A DNA stretch of 39,314 nucleotides from Pseudomonadales bacterium (lineage in GTDB: Bacteria; Pseudomonadota; Gammaproteobacteria; Pseudomonadales; DT-91). Within the stretch, counting starts at the first letter, position 1. Each line of letters opens with the position of its first letter. Position numbers and translations under genes: made by a program. Positions 7,100 through 14,219 of this stretch are shown in pieces. Below the pieces are notes generated by a model. It was not told the DNA's origin and made no database searches. It worked only from the letters and a program-made list of their open reading frames with translations. The DNA lies in contig JABSRQ010000042.1 of NCBI GenBank assembly GCA_013215055.1, forward strand, positions 1 through 39,314, written 5' to 3'.

Positions 7100-8230
7100 A
7101 TGGATTTTTCATTTAACGAAACTCAATTAGAAGTTCAAAAACTGGCGAATCAGATCTTAACCGATCAGACCAGCAATGAACGTCAAAATCAAATCGACGA
7201 ACAAGAAGACCGTTTCGACGAACAGTTATGGGGCCAATTGGCCGAAGCCGGTTTATTAGGCACGGCTTTTAGCGAAGAAAATGGCGGCATGGGTTTTGGT
7301 TTTACCGAGCTGTGTTTGTTTATCGAAGAAGTGGGTCGTAGAGTTGCAGCGGTACCTGTTGTGCCGGTTATTGTGTCTGCGGGTTTATCGATTCAGAAAT
7401 TTGGTTCTAGCGAACAGCAGCAGCGTCTGCTTCCTGCCGTTGCAGCAGGGAATATGATTATTACTGCAGGTTTGTCTGAAGCGTTGGCCGAATGTCCATC
7501 TGCACCTGCATCTACTGCAGTAAAAGACGGTGATGCTTATAAGCTCACTGGTACCAAGATTGCTGTACCGTTTGCGCATAAAGCTGAGCGTATATTGGTA
7601 ACGGCTAAAGTGGGTGATGATGTAGGTATCTTCTTATTAGATCCAAAAGCCGCTGGTGTTGAATTAACCCGACAGGTATCTACTTCGCATGAACCTTGGT
7701 TTGAAGTGGAGATGACAAATGCGGTTGTTGAAGCCGGCGATGTGATCTTGGTGGGCAGTGAAGGTGTAGCTGCGGCCCAGTGGATTGCTCAGCGTAGTGT
7801 TGTGGCTTTATGTGCGATGCAAGTTGGAGTGGCCGATGAGTCTACTAAAATCACTGCAGCATTTACCTGTGAGCGTGAGCAATTTGGCCAGCCTATAGGC
7901 GCCTTCCAGGCGGTTCAGCATAGAGCTGCCGATTGTTTTATCGATGTACAGTGTTTGAGGCTGACCACGTATCAGGCGGTATCGATGCTTGATGGTGAGC
8001 GTGAAGCGACAAATGAAGTGTTAATGGCGAAGATTTGGGCGGGTGACACAGGTCATAGAGTCTCTTATGCGGCACAACATCTACATGGTGGCACCGGCAT
8101 CGATAAAGACTATCACCTATGGCGTTACAGTCTGTGGTCACGTCATCTAGAGATGTACCTGGGTTCATCGGCGATGTTACTGGCCGAGTTAGGCAAGCAA
8201 ATTGCCGCAGGAAATGCCTACGCCGAATAA
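7100..8230 (+). CDS. Acyl-CoA dehydrogenase, small non-catalytic-type subunit (FadE28/ChsE1-like)
   Basis: This is a 376-residue member of the same family. An in-frame start at 7046 would overlap the previous gene and has no ribosome site. The ATG at 7100 has AGGAG just upstream and gives the usual N-terminus. The sequence is divergent: the substrate and flavin contact loop reads GLSEALAECPS instead of YSEPSAGTD, and the region matching the partner's NRER reads IAQRSV, so the catalytic glutamate appears lost. The C-terminal LHGGTGIDKDYHLWRY motif, which binds the flavin of the partner subunit, is kept. This is the pattern of the small subunit in two-gene enzymes (FadE28 type). It is co-transcribed with the large subunit and closed by a strong terminator. 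Confidence 0.85.
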   Translation: MDFSFNETQLEVQKLANQILTDQTSNERQNQIDEQEDRFDEQLWGQLAEAGLLGTAFSEENGGMGFGFTELCLFIEEVGRRVAAVPVVPVIVSAGLSIQKFGSSEQQQRLLPAVAAGNMIITAGLSEALAECPSAPASTAVKDGDAYKLTGTKIAVPFAHKAERILVTAKVGDDVGIFLLDPKAAGVELTRQVSTSHEPWFEVEMTNAVVEAGDVILVGSEGVAAAQWIAQRSVVALCAMQVGVADESTKITAAFTCEREQFGQPIGAFQAVQHRAADCFIDVQCLRLTTYQAVSMLDGEREATNEVLMAKIWAGDTGHRVSYAAQHLHGGTGIDKDYHLWRYSLWSRHLEMYLGSSAMLLAELGKQIAAGNAYAE

Positions 8231-8256
8231 GCTTACGCTTTATTCAGTGGTACTTT

Positions 8257-8282
8257 AACAGGCGCTTTAAGCGCCTGTTTTT
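8257..8282 (+). terminator. Terminator of the acyl-CoA dehydrogenase operon
   Basis: A perfect 10-bp stem, AACAGGCGCT (8257-8266) with 8270-8279, has a 3-nt loop and a T tract to 8282, 26 bp after the stop codon. Confidence 0.92.
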
Positions 8283-8311
8283 GTATTGGGGTTAATACAT
8301 CGTGAATAGGA

Positions 8312-9487
8312 ATGATACCTACTTGGCAAATTTTCCACATTGTTGCGTGTGCTGGTTTAGTCGAAGCTTTGCGGCGGTATACTGCGCAGATGGAATACGT
8401 TGCCACTAAATACCTTGCTGTTAAGCAGCACTATGCACATTTAAATCGTTATATACCGGCGAGCTTTTTTGCTTTGGGTTTTGTTTTTGATTTGATGACG
8501 CTGGGGCGTATTGATGATTATTTGGGGGTTTTTAGTCAAGCCAGTTATTTATTGATTCTACAGTTATTATTTTCTGATCGATTGCTGCAAGAGCAGCGCG
8601 GTTATGGTTTTCGTTTTTTACATCGCCTGCAACAATATCGTGATGATATCTTTCACTTTTTGCTGGGTTCGCTGTTATCGGCATTCACGATCTTTTTCTT
8701 TAAATCCAGCTCCCTTGCAGCTTCGATCATTTTTATGTCGATATTGGCAGCCTTGTTTGTGGTTAATGAATTACCACAATTCAGGCAATCCAGCATGGTG
8801 TTTAAAGGACTGATATTACAGCTTTGTTTGTTAAGCTATTTTATGTATTTGCTGCCTATGCTCTTGGGTTATATCGGTCATAGTACATTTATTTTGGCGC
8901 TATTATGTAGTGGTTTAATAACCGCTGCGCTGAGTTTTATGTTTAAGGTTCAATCAATAGATATTGCCGCAGTTAAAAAAGCCTTTATCTTCCCGTTTAT
9001 CATTATTGCCGCGGTATTTACGGTTTTACATTTCAGCAAGGCGATTCCACCTATTCCTTTATCGATTAAGATCCTGGGTATTTATCATAACGTGACAAGG
9101 CAGGAGGGGCAGTATCATCTGTATTATCAGCAGAAAGAGTGGGGGATTTGGCCATTTGATGATACTGATTTTAACGCCAGGGTAGGGGATAGCTTATATG
9201 TGTTTACTTCCGTTTTTTCTCCTAGAGGTTTTAACGACAAGATTTTTGTGCATTTCCAGAAACAGGCAAACAATGGTGATTGGAAAACTACCGATAAAAT
9301 TCCTTTACGTATCAGTGGTGGGCGCAGTTTAGGTTTTCGTGGGTATGCGTATAAAGATAATTACAGCGAAGGTGAGTGGCGTGTCATGATTGAGACGCAA
9401 CATGAACTTGAGATTGGTCGTCTGTATTTTAATATCAGTGCCGATACATCATTGAGCAAACGTGAGTGGCAGGAGGTGGTCTATTAA
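8312..9487 (+). CDS. Polytopic membrane protein with C-terminal DUF2914 domain
   Basis: The 391-residue protein begins with a short amphipathic N-terminus, then has about seven or eight hydrophobic segments between residues 45 and 250 (for example FFALGFVFDLM, FLLGSLLSAFTIFFF, AFIFPFIIIAAVF). The C-terminal 130 residues form a DUF2914-type domain with the typical WKTTDKIPLRISGGR, LGFRGYAYK, GEWRVMIET and IGRLYFNI strands, predicted on the outer face of the inner membrane. Its function is unknown. The start is uncertain because AGG lies only one base before ATG 8312, and an in-frame stop just upstream rules out a longer form. A later ATG at 8390 is possible. It is monocistronic, between the terminator at 8282 and the lipoprotein at 9646. 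Confidence 0.75.
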   Translation: MIPTWQIFHIVACAGLVEALRRYTAQMEYVATKYLAVKQHYAHLNRYIPASFFALGFVFDLMTLGRIDDYLGVFSQASYLLILQLLFSDRLLQEQRGYGFRFLHRLQQYRDDIFHFLLGSLLSAFTIFFFKSSSLAASIIFMSILAALFVVNELPQFRQSSMVFKGLILQLCLLSYFMYLLPMLLGYIGHSTFILALLCSGLITAALSFMFKVQSIDIAAVKKAFIFPFIIIAAVFTVLHFSKAIPPIPLSIKILGIYHNVTRQEGQYHLYYQQKEWGIWPFDDTDFNARVGDSLYVFTSVFSPRGFNDKIFVHFQKQANNGDWKTTDKIPLRISGGRSLGFRGYAYKDNYSEGEWRVMIETQHELEIGRLYFNISADTSLSKREWQEVVY

Positions 9488-9645
9488 CCAGGGTTAGCAA
9501 ACTTTTTTACATGTCTATTGGTGAAGAAGCAAAATCAGTTTAAAAAATGTGATGCAAGCCCTTTGTGCTGTGCTAGCTTAATGGATAATAAGCATGATTT
9601 TTTCACTAACTTTAGCCACATAACTTTAATCAATAAGGGATTGAT

Positions 9646-10278
9646 ATGAAAAATGTACTGTTTTTAAGCCTAGCCTCTGTAGCACTTCTAACGACGGCCT
9701 GTTCAAATACTGAAACAAAGGAAGAAGTTGCAGCGCCAGCTGAGATTGCTGCTGTTGTAGCAATCACTGAGACAAACGCCGACACCAATGTGAGTGTGAG
9801 TGCTTTAAATACCGAGACAGGTATTACTGAAGAAAATATGGCCAATGATGATGGCAGCTCTGTAGCCTCTGGGTCTCAAGCAGAAGTGGATAGCAGCAAT
9901 GGAAAAGTAGCTGCAATCGAATACTCTTGTGAAAACGGCGATGCTACCCGCACTATTCTTGTATTTAATAACCCTGAAGCAACACCTGCATGTGAAGTTG
10001 TCTATGAAAAAGCGTCGGGTTCTAAAACCTTGTGGCAAGCAAGTGAAGACACACAATACTGTGCTGACAAAGCTGCAGCGTTTGCATCAAAACAAGTGGG
10101 CTGGGGCTGGAACTGTATAGGTAATGATGGCGTTGCAATTGCTGCTCCTGTTCCGGTTGAGGCTGCTGTAGTAGAAGCGCCTGCAACAACGCCTGCTGTT
10201 GAAGCTGAAACCGCAGAGATGCCAGCTGAAACTGCCGAAGCGACACCTGCCGAAGCAGCACCTGCCGAAAAAATGTAA
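9646..10278 (+). CDS. Lipoprotein with four-cysteine domain and Ala/Pro/Glu-rich tail
   Basis: The 210-residue protein has a lipoprotein signal peptide with lipobox LTTAC (lipidated Cys19) and an AAGGGA ribosome site. After a low-complexity acidic linker (about 20-85) comes a compact domain (about 88-160) with four cysteines, C95, C116, C139 and C157. It carries the pattern IEYSC, TPACEVVYEK, LWQAS, QYCADKAAAF and GWNC. This domain recurs in gammaproteobacterial exported proteins of unknown role, and the cysteines probably form two disulfides in the periplasm. The last 45 residues repeat Ala, Pro, Glu and Thr (PAETAEATPAEAAPAE), probably a flexible tether. No operon partner is seen. I do not recognise a function. 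Confidence 0.8.
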   Translation: MKNVLFLSLASVALLTTACSNTETKEEVAAPAEIAAVVAITETNADTNVSVSALNTETGITEENMANDDGSSVASGSQAEVDSSNGKVAAIEYSCENGDATRTILVFNNPEATPACEVVYEKASGSKTLWQASEDTQYCADKAAAFASKQVGWGWNCIGNDGVAIAAPVPVEAAVVEAPATTPAVEAETAEMPAETAEATPAEAAPAEKM

Positions 10279-10341
10279 CAAACAGCAAGGTTTGTTATCA
10301 GTTTATTCCAGCTTGTTTATAATATTTATTAGGCTGGAATA
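10276..10341 (+). other. Two stem-loops after the lipoprotein gene
   Basis: A perfect 8-bp stem (TAACAAAC 10276-10283 with 10290-10297) overlaps the stop codon. A 9-bp stem (TATTCCAGC 10304-10312 with 10333-10341) follows with a 20-nt loop. Neither has a proper T tract, so these look like 3' UTR structures. The rest of 10279-10495 holds nothing else I can identify. Confidence 0.35.
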
Positions 10342-10497
10342 TAACTGTGATTTAAGTCTGTGAGATTAGTGTAATAAAATTTCATGGACTTTGTCCTTTA
10401 AAAAATCAGTAGAAGCGCCAATCGCCTTTAGTTCTGATTATTCTTTAAGCATTATTGCTAAACGATTGTAAAAAATGTAAAAAAGTTAGTTTTAGCG

Positions 10498-10526
10498 TTG
10501 ACAGTAATAGGGCAGATCCCTATTAT
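10498..10526 (+). promoter_or_regulatory. Sigma-70 promoter of tRNA-Arg copy 1, with an embedded dyad
   Basis: TTGACA (10498-10503), 17 bp, then TATTAT (10521-10526), followed by a GC-rich discriminator typical of stable-RNA promoters. The spacer and -10 contain TAATAGGG (10505-10512), CAGAT, then its exact complement (10518-10525), so a dyad covers the promoter core. Confidence 0.85.
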
Positions 10527-10547
10527 ACGCCTCCTCGAAAGAGCAAA

Positions 10548-10624
10548 GCGCTAGTAGCTCAGCTGGATAGAGTACTCGGCTACGAACCGAGCGGTCGGAG
10601 GTTCGAATCCTCCCTGGCGCACCA
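10548..10624 (+). tRNA. tRNA-Arg(ACG), copy 1
   Basis: This is a 77-nt cloverleaf: acceptor GCGCTAG with CTGGCGC, D arm with AGCTCAGC...GGATAGAG, anticodon stem CTCGG/CCGAG around the loop CTACGAA (anticodon ACG), a short variable loop, T arm GGAGG-TTCGAAT-CCTCC, discriminator A and an encoded CCA. The ACG anticodon (edited to ICG by TadA) reads CGU, CGC and CGA. The sequence is identical to the copy at 15408. Confidence 0.97.
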
Positions 10625-10635
10625 TATATAGAAAG

Positions 10636-10663
10636 CCCGTTAACGAAAGTTAGCGGGTTTTTT
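10636..10663 (+). terminator. Terminator of tRNA-Arg copy 1
   Basis: CCCGTTAAC (10636-10644), GAAA tetraloop, GTTAGCGGG (10649-10657, one T-G wobble), then six T residues. The same hairpin occurs again at 10796, 15496 and 15656. Confidence 0.93.
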
Positions 10664-10685
10664 CGTTCTGGGTATTACACATTTT

Positions 10686-10755
10686 ATGGCCGTGCGCCAT
10701 GGTCGGATTGCCAGCCCGCAAGCGGGCGTTCGCCGGATAAACACTGCGCGTTTAT
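10686..10755. repeat. REP-like hairpin block between the terminators (copy 1)
   Basis: Successive small dyads are ATGGC/GCCAT (10686-10700), GCCCGC-AA-GCGGGC (10713-10726), GGCG-TT-CGCC overlapping it, and ATAAACAC/GCGTTTAT (10737-10744 and 10748-10755). The last has one mismatch here but is perfect in copy 2. The block resembles repetitive extragenic palindromes and codes for nothing convincing. Confidence 0.55.
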
Positions 10756-10768
10756 GTCTACGGCTTAC

Positions 10769-10823
10769 CCTCCCAGGCGCACCATATACAAGAAACCCGT
10801 TAACGAAAGTTAGCGGGTTTTTT
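10769..10823 (+). repeat. tRNA-Arg 3'-end remnant plus second terminator (copy 1)
   Basis: Bases 10769-10784 match the last 16 nt of the tRNA including CCA (15 of 16). They are followed by the same spacer and a perfect copy of the tRNA terminator hairpin (10796-10823). There is no 5' half of a tRNA, so only the 3' end and trailer were copied. Confidence 0.85.
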
Positions 10824-10855
10824 CGTTCTGGGTATTGCGCGTTTTGTCGTGGCTC

Positions 10856-10912
10856 AGTCCCAGGTGCATCATATCAAAGAAGCCTGTTAAGATAAGTTAG
10901 CGGTTTTTTTTC
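10856..10912 (+). repeat. Third, decayed tRNA 3'-end and terminator copy
   Basis: Bases 10856-10871 match the tRNA 3' end at 12 of 16 positions. They are followed by a degraded terminator (10883-10912) whose stem no longer pairs well but which keeps eight or nine T residues. It is absent after copy 2, so it marks an older duplication round. Confidence 0.65.
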
Positions 10913-10916
10913 GTCT

Positions 10917-12077
10917 CTATCTTATTATTATTTCTTGTCCTGGTTGCGGGGTTTTAGGCACTAGCCTGGCTAGACCTAATGATATCGTGGCCATTACGGC
11001 ACCGCTGATAAATACGGCGGCGGGGGATGTCATCCATAGTAGGCCATAAAGAGCGGGTAATATCACTGCGGCCGTGTGGTTGATGGAAAAGGCAACTGCG
11101 GCGGTGGGGGCGATGTCTTTGGGGTGTGCTATTTTTTGAAAATAGGTTTTCTGCGCAATCGCCATGGAAAAAATCAGATAGTCGGCAATATATAACAGGC
11201 ATGCGATCAAGACATTGTCGACAAAGGCGTAACATAAAAATATGCCTATCAAGCCGATGTATTCAATGGTTAATGCTTTTCTTTCACCTAAGTGCTGTAT
11301 TAGTTTTCCTATTTTTGGCGCAAATATCATGCTTAAAACGCCGTTGATCAGAAATAATAAGGCCATGTCTGATGCGGATAATGCGAATTTTTCTACCATT
11401 AAAAAACCGGCAAAAACCACAAAAATCTGACGTCTGGCGCCGCCCATAAATGTCAGCGCGTAATACAGGCTATAGCGTTTACGAATCACGATTTTTTTAT
11501 GTTGTTCTATTCGACTTGGGAAATGTGGGAATAATATCCAGGCACCAATAGCCATGATGATGGTTATACTGCCGCCAAAAAGATAAATCCTTTTCATCTC
11601 TAGCGTCAATATCTGTAACGCTAAAAATACCATTCCATAAGCGATTAAGCCGGTGAAGGCACCTACGGCAATCAGTTTTCCGAGATTGTAAGCTGCCTGT
11701 TCTTTTTCAAACCATTGCAGAGATAGGGACTGGTGCACGGTTTCAAAATAATGGAAGCCAATGGACATTAATACGGTACTGCAATACAGACCCATCGCGG
11801 TTGGGAAAAAACCGGTGATAGCCGTGCCAATGCCCGTGACTAGCAGCGCCACGATTAACAGGGTCTGCTCTTTAAATATCAGCAATAGAAAAATCGCTGT
11901 AAAGGCCTGGAATCCAGGCACTTCTCTAATCGATTGCAAGATGCCCATTTCAATACCTGTGAAATGCACCTGTTCTATGGCGAAGTTATTTAACAGTGCT
12001 TGGCAGATACCAAAAGATATAGGCATCGCAGCAGCGGTTAAGAATAATAATGCCGTCGGTTTTGAAAGCTGCTGCAT
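10917..12077 (-). CDS. MFS transporter (12 transmembrane segments)
   Basis: The 386-residue inner-membrane protein has about 12 hydrophobic helices in two halves, with a basic cytoplasmic loop around residues 190-205 (HKKIVIRKRY) between them and a second-half GERKALT loop after helix 8. Both are usual for major facilitator transporters. The best start is ATG at 12077, with GGAG 6 nt upstream; a TTG at 12089 lies before that ribosome site and is rejected. Substrate cannot be told from sequence. It is transcribed away from an AraC-type regulator starting 79 bp away, the layout of NimT/NimR-like exporter-regulator pairs, so an effector-induced exporter is likely. It lies just inside copy 1 of the tRNA cassette. 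Confidence 0.85.
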   Translation of the reverse strand: MQQLSKPTALLFLTAAAMPISFGICQALLNNFAIEQVHFTGIEMGILQSIREVPGFQAFTAIFLLLIFKEQTLLIVALLVTGIGTAITGFFPTAMGLYCSTVLMSIGFHYFETVHQSLSLQWFEKEQAAYNLGKLIAVGAFTGLIAYGMVFLALQILTLEMKRIYLFGGSITIIMAIGAWILFPHFPSRIEQHKKIVIRKRYSLYYALTFMGGARRQIFVVFAGFLMVEKFALSASDMALLFLINGVLSMIFAPKIGKLIQHLGERKALTIEYIGLIGIFLCYAFVDNVLIACLLYIADYLIFSMAIAQKTYFQKIAHPKDIAPTAAVAFSINHTAAVILPALYGLLWMTSPAAVFISGAVMATISLGLARLVPKTPQPGQEIIIR

Positions 12078-12156
12078 AGTGTTCTCCAAAGTGATTCATG
12101 CTTAAAGCAGTAAAATTAACTTTAGTTTTTTCGCTGTGTGACGTATATAAGGTTAT

Positions 12157-13002
12157 ATGACAGAAAATAGCGCAAAAAAGACAATATCTCCTTCGGTGGT
12201 CGAAAAGAAGTTTACACCGGCCCATTGGCGCACTCGTAATGGGCGAGAGACGCAGCTTAGTGAAGATATTCTTAGGCCCGTGGTTGTGCATCAAGTTGAT
12301 GAGCCTGCGGGATATTACGCGCCGCTACATAGTCATGATCGAGGGCAGTTGCTGTTTATTTCAGAAGGTTTGATTCAGGTGTCGGCAAAGGGTGTGGGGC
12401 ATTGGATTGCGCCGCCGCAACGAGCGGTGTGGATTCCCCCGTTGATAGAACATGATGCCCGTAATATCTATCCTACCAAAATGTCGAATGTGTATATCTG
12501 TAAAACGTTGGCAAGTGATTTACCTGATCAGTGTCAGGTCGTTTCGGTGACGTCTCTATTACGTGAATTGATTTTGTCCATGACAGAATTTGAATGTTTA
12601 TACGATGAAAGTGGTGCCGAGGGGCGGTTGGTGGCGGTCTTTTTAGATCAGCTTAAAACGACACCGGTAGCACCGTTACACTTGCCTTATCCCAAAGATG
12701 TGGTGTTGCAAAAAGTGGCGGATACCTTGATGAAAAATCCGGCCGATAAACGCTCGATAGAGCAGTGGTCAGATCCCTTGGCCATGAGTAGCCGTACCTT
12801 TGCTAGACATTTTAAGTCTGATACCGGTCTAACTTTTGGTCAGTGGCGTCAGCAGCTGCGTTTATTGGAGGCGTTAAAGCGAGTTGCCAAGGGGGATCCG
12901 ATTGCGCATATTGCGCAAGATTTGGGTTATGACAGTCAATCGGCGTTTATCGCGATGTTTCGCAAGGCGTTAGGGAAAACGCCTAGTCGTTATTTTGATT
13001 AG
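12157..13002 (+). CDS. AraC-family regulator with N-terminal cupin domain
   Basis: The 281-residue protein has a cupin-type ligand domain (residues about 45-125: PLHSHDRGQLL, then IAPPQRAVWIPP and the IEHDARN histidine). A C-terminal AraC/XylS double helix-turn-helix covers about 190-280 (MSSRTFARHFKSDTGLTF, IAHIAQDLGYDSQSAF, FRKALGKTPSRYF). This arrangement is that of NimR/YeaM-type regulators, which control a neighbouring divergent transporter. Here that is the MFS gene 79 bp away. An ATATAA-GG-TTATAT dyad (12145-12158) overlaps the start codon. The last 20 bp overlap the convergent second AraC gene. Confidence 0.87.
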   Translation: MTENSAKKTISPSVVEKKFTPAHWRTRNGRETQLSEDILRPVVVHQVDEPAGYYAPLHSHDRGQLLFISEGLIQVSAKGVGHWIAPPQRAVWIPPLIEHDARNIYPTKMSNVYICKTLASDLPDQCQVVSVTSLLRELILSMTEFECLYDESGAEGRLVAVFLDQLKTTPVAPLHLPYPKDVVLQKVADTLMKNPADKRSIEQWSDPLAMSSRTFARHFKSDTGLTFGQWRQQLRLLEALKRVAKGDPIAHIAQDLGYDSQSAFIAMFRKALGKTPSRYFD

Positions 13003-14044
13003 CGGTTGTTGATGTTGGGGCTAAGGGTAAAGATTCGCGATATTGTCTGGGGGATTGCCCGGTCCACTTCTTAAATGCTCTGGCAAAATTCGACGGGTCA
13101 CTATAATCCAGTAAATAGGCGATTTCATCGAGGCTCCAGCAGGTATTGCTGAGATAGTCACTGGCCATCTCTTGTTTTATGTTATCGACAATGGCCTTGT
13201 AGCTGGTGCTTTCTGCCTTGAGTTGGCGTGAAAGTGTACGTACCGATAGTCCTATCTGCATGGCCATGGTCTCGGCATTGGGGAATTGGCCCGGGGTTTG
13301 GCGTAATAACTTTTGGATGCAGGCGACAATGTCGGTTTCTTGATCGATCACCGCCAAGATTGCATCACATTGTTGCTGGGCGATTTTAGCCAGGTTTTCA
13401 TCGGCCAGAAGAGAGCTGTCGTTGAAATCACCTGCCTGGAATATCACTTGGCTTTTAGCAGTTGAAAACACCAGGGGTGTTTGTAACGCGGCTTGATATT
13501 GTTTGGCATATACTGGGGCGGGGTAGTCAAAATGAAAGGCTTTGATGCTGAAACTGCTGGCGGGTAAAAATTGCACGATGGTATGCAGGCTGCTAAAGGC
13601 ATGTTCAATCAAAAATCGCTTAAAGGCATCATTGGGTAAATCGGTATTAAATTCTAATATGACCTGGTCTGCGTCATTAAAAACCTTCAGGCTGATCAGG
13701 CGATTGCGGATTTTAATATATTTCATCGCGATATTAAGTGCTGATAACGAGCTGGCGCTGCTCATGATCGCATACCCTAAAAATCCATGGCTATTGATAT
13801 TTAGCTGTTGACCAAAATCCAGGCCCAGGGCCGAATTTTCTGATAGTTGCAGTGCATTTTCAATCAGTGTCTTGAATTGTTGATAGCTGATAAAACCTTC
13901 ACTATTTTGCAGTGTGGGCTCTTCAATGGCGGTGTTTTGTAATAATGCTTCAGCCGTGATGCCTTTTGACGTCAGCATTTGTAATAAAACTTCGACATAG
14001 GTAATGGAGATAGCCGGGCTGTCAGTGCTGGGAGTGACGTTCAT
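12983..14044 (-). CDS. AraC-family regulator with arabinose-binding-like (PF12625) domain
   Basis: The 353-residue protein belongs to the OruR/ArgR-type AraC regulators. It has a long N-terminal domain (about 10-200) with the ISYQQFKTLIENALQLS and GLDFGQQLNINSHGFLGYA stretches. The C-terminal double helix-turn-helix covers 255-340 (MQIGLSVRTLSRQLKAE, LDEIAYLLDYSDPSNFARAF, WTGQSPRQYRE). Members often sense fatty acids, sterols or related lipids and control a divergent catabolic gene. The 3beta-HSD-like gene lies divergently 175 bp away with a 10-bp inverted repeat between, which supports a local target. AAGGA is correctly placed before ATG 14044. The 3' end overlaps the other AraC gene by 20 bp, tail to tail. 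Confidence 0.87.
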   Translation of the reverse strand: MNVTPSTDSPAISITYVEVLLQMLTSKGITAEALLQNTAIEEPTLQNSEGFISYQQFKTLIENALQLSENSALGLDFGQQLNINSHGFLGYAIMSSASSLSALNIAMKYIKIRNRLISLKVFNDADQVILEFNTDLPNDAFKRFLIEHAFSSLHTIVQFLPASSFSIKAFHFDYPAPVYAKQYQAALQTPLVFSTAKSQVIFQAGDFNDSSLLADENLAKIAQQQCDAILAVIDQETDIVACIQKLLRQTPGQFPNAETMAMQIGLSVRTLSRQLKAESTSYKAIVDNIKQEMASDYLSNTCWSLDEIAYLLDYSDPSNFARAFKKWTGQSPRQYRESLPLAPTSTTANQNND

Positions 14045-14072
14045 GAAAATCCTTTGTATTCAAAATCACTGC

Positions 14073-14096
14073 ATTTTATGCGATGGCGTAAAATGA
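14073..14096. promoter_or_regulatory. Inverted repeat between AraC regulator and 3beta-HSD-like gene
   Basis: CATTTTATGC (14073-14082) and GCGTAAAATG (14087-14096) pair at 9 of 10 positions around GATG, about 30 bp from the regulator start. It is a plausible operator for autoregulation or divergent control. Confidence 0.5.
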
Positions 14097-14164
14097 CCGA
14101 TAAGTTGTCGGAATATAACCTGTTTCAAAACCTCTGATCAAGATATCTTTGTAGGCATAAGTAG

Positions 14165-14209
14165 AAGAAGCTTATTAAATAAGACTTCTTGAATTATGGA
14201 TTTTTTTTT
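14165..14209 (+). promoter_or_regulatory. Leader hairpin followed by T9 before the 3beta-HSD-like gene
   Basis: AAGAAGCTTATT (14165-14176) pairs with AATAAGACTTCTT (14178-14190) with one bulge and a one-base gap. Ten bases later is a run of nine T residues (14201-14209), directly before the ribosome site. It could be an attenuator, an operator or a slippage tract. Confidence 0.4.
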
Positions 14210-14219
14210 AGAGGTATTT

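Larger units (their letters stand above)
10496..10827. repeat. tRNA-Arg cassette, direct repeat copy 1 (332 bp)
   Basis: This segment matches 15356-15687 at 325 of 332 positions with no gaps, a constant offset of 4,860 bp. It holds a promoter, tRNA-Arg(ACG), a terminator, a block with REP-like hairpins, a 16-nt remnant of a tRNA 3' end, and a second terminator. The differences are at 10506, 10629, 10631, 10632, 10743, 10764 and 10795. None lies in the tRNA. Confidence 0.95.

Noticed and set aside
10022..10288. Gln/Leu-rich leftward open frame of 88 codons
   Set aside because: It is the antisense of the Ala/Pro/Glu-rich tail of the lipoprotein gene, and its bias comes from that repeat.
10686..10895. 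Rightward open frame of 69 codons in the REP-like block of copy 1
   Set aside because: It crosses two terminator hairpins and a tRNA remnant; the composition follows the repeats, not a protein.
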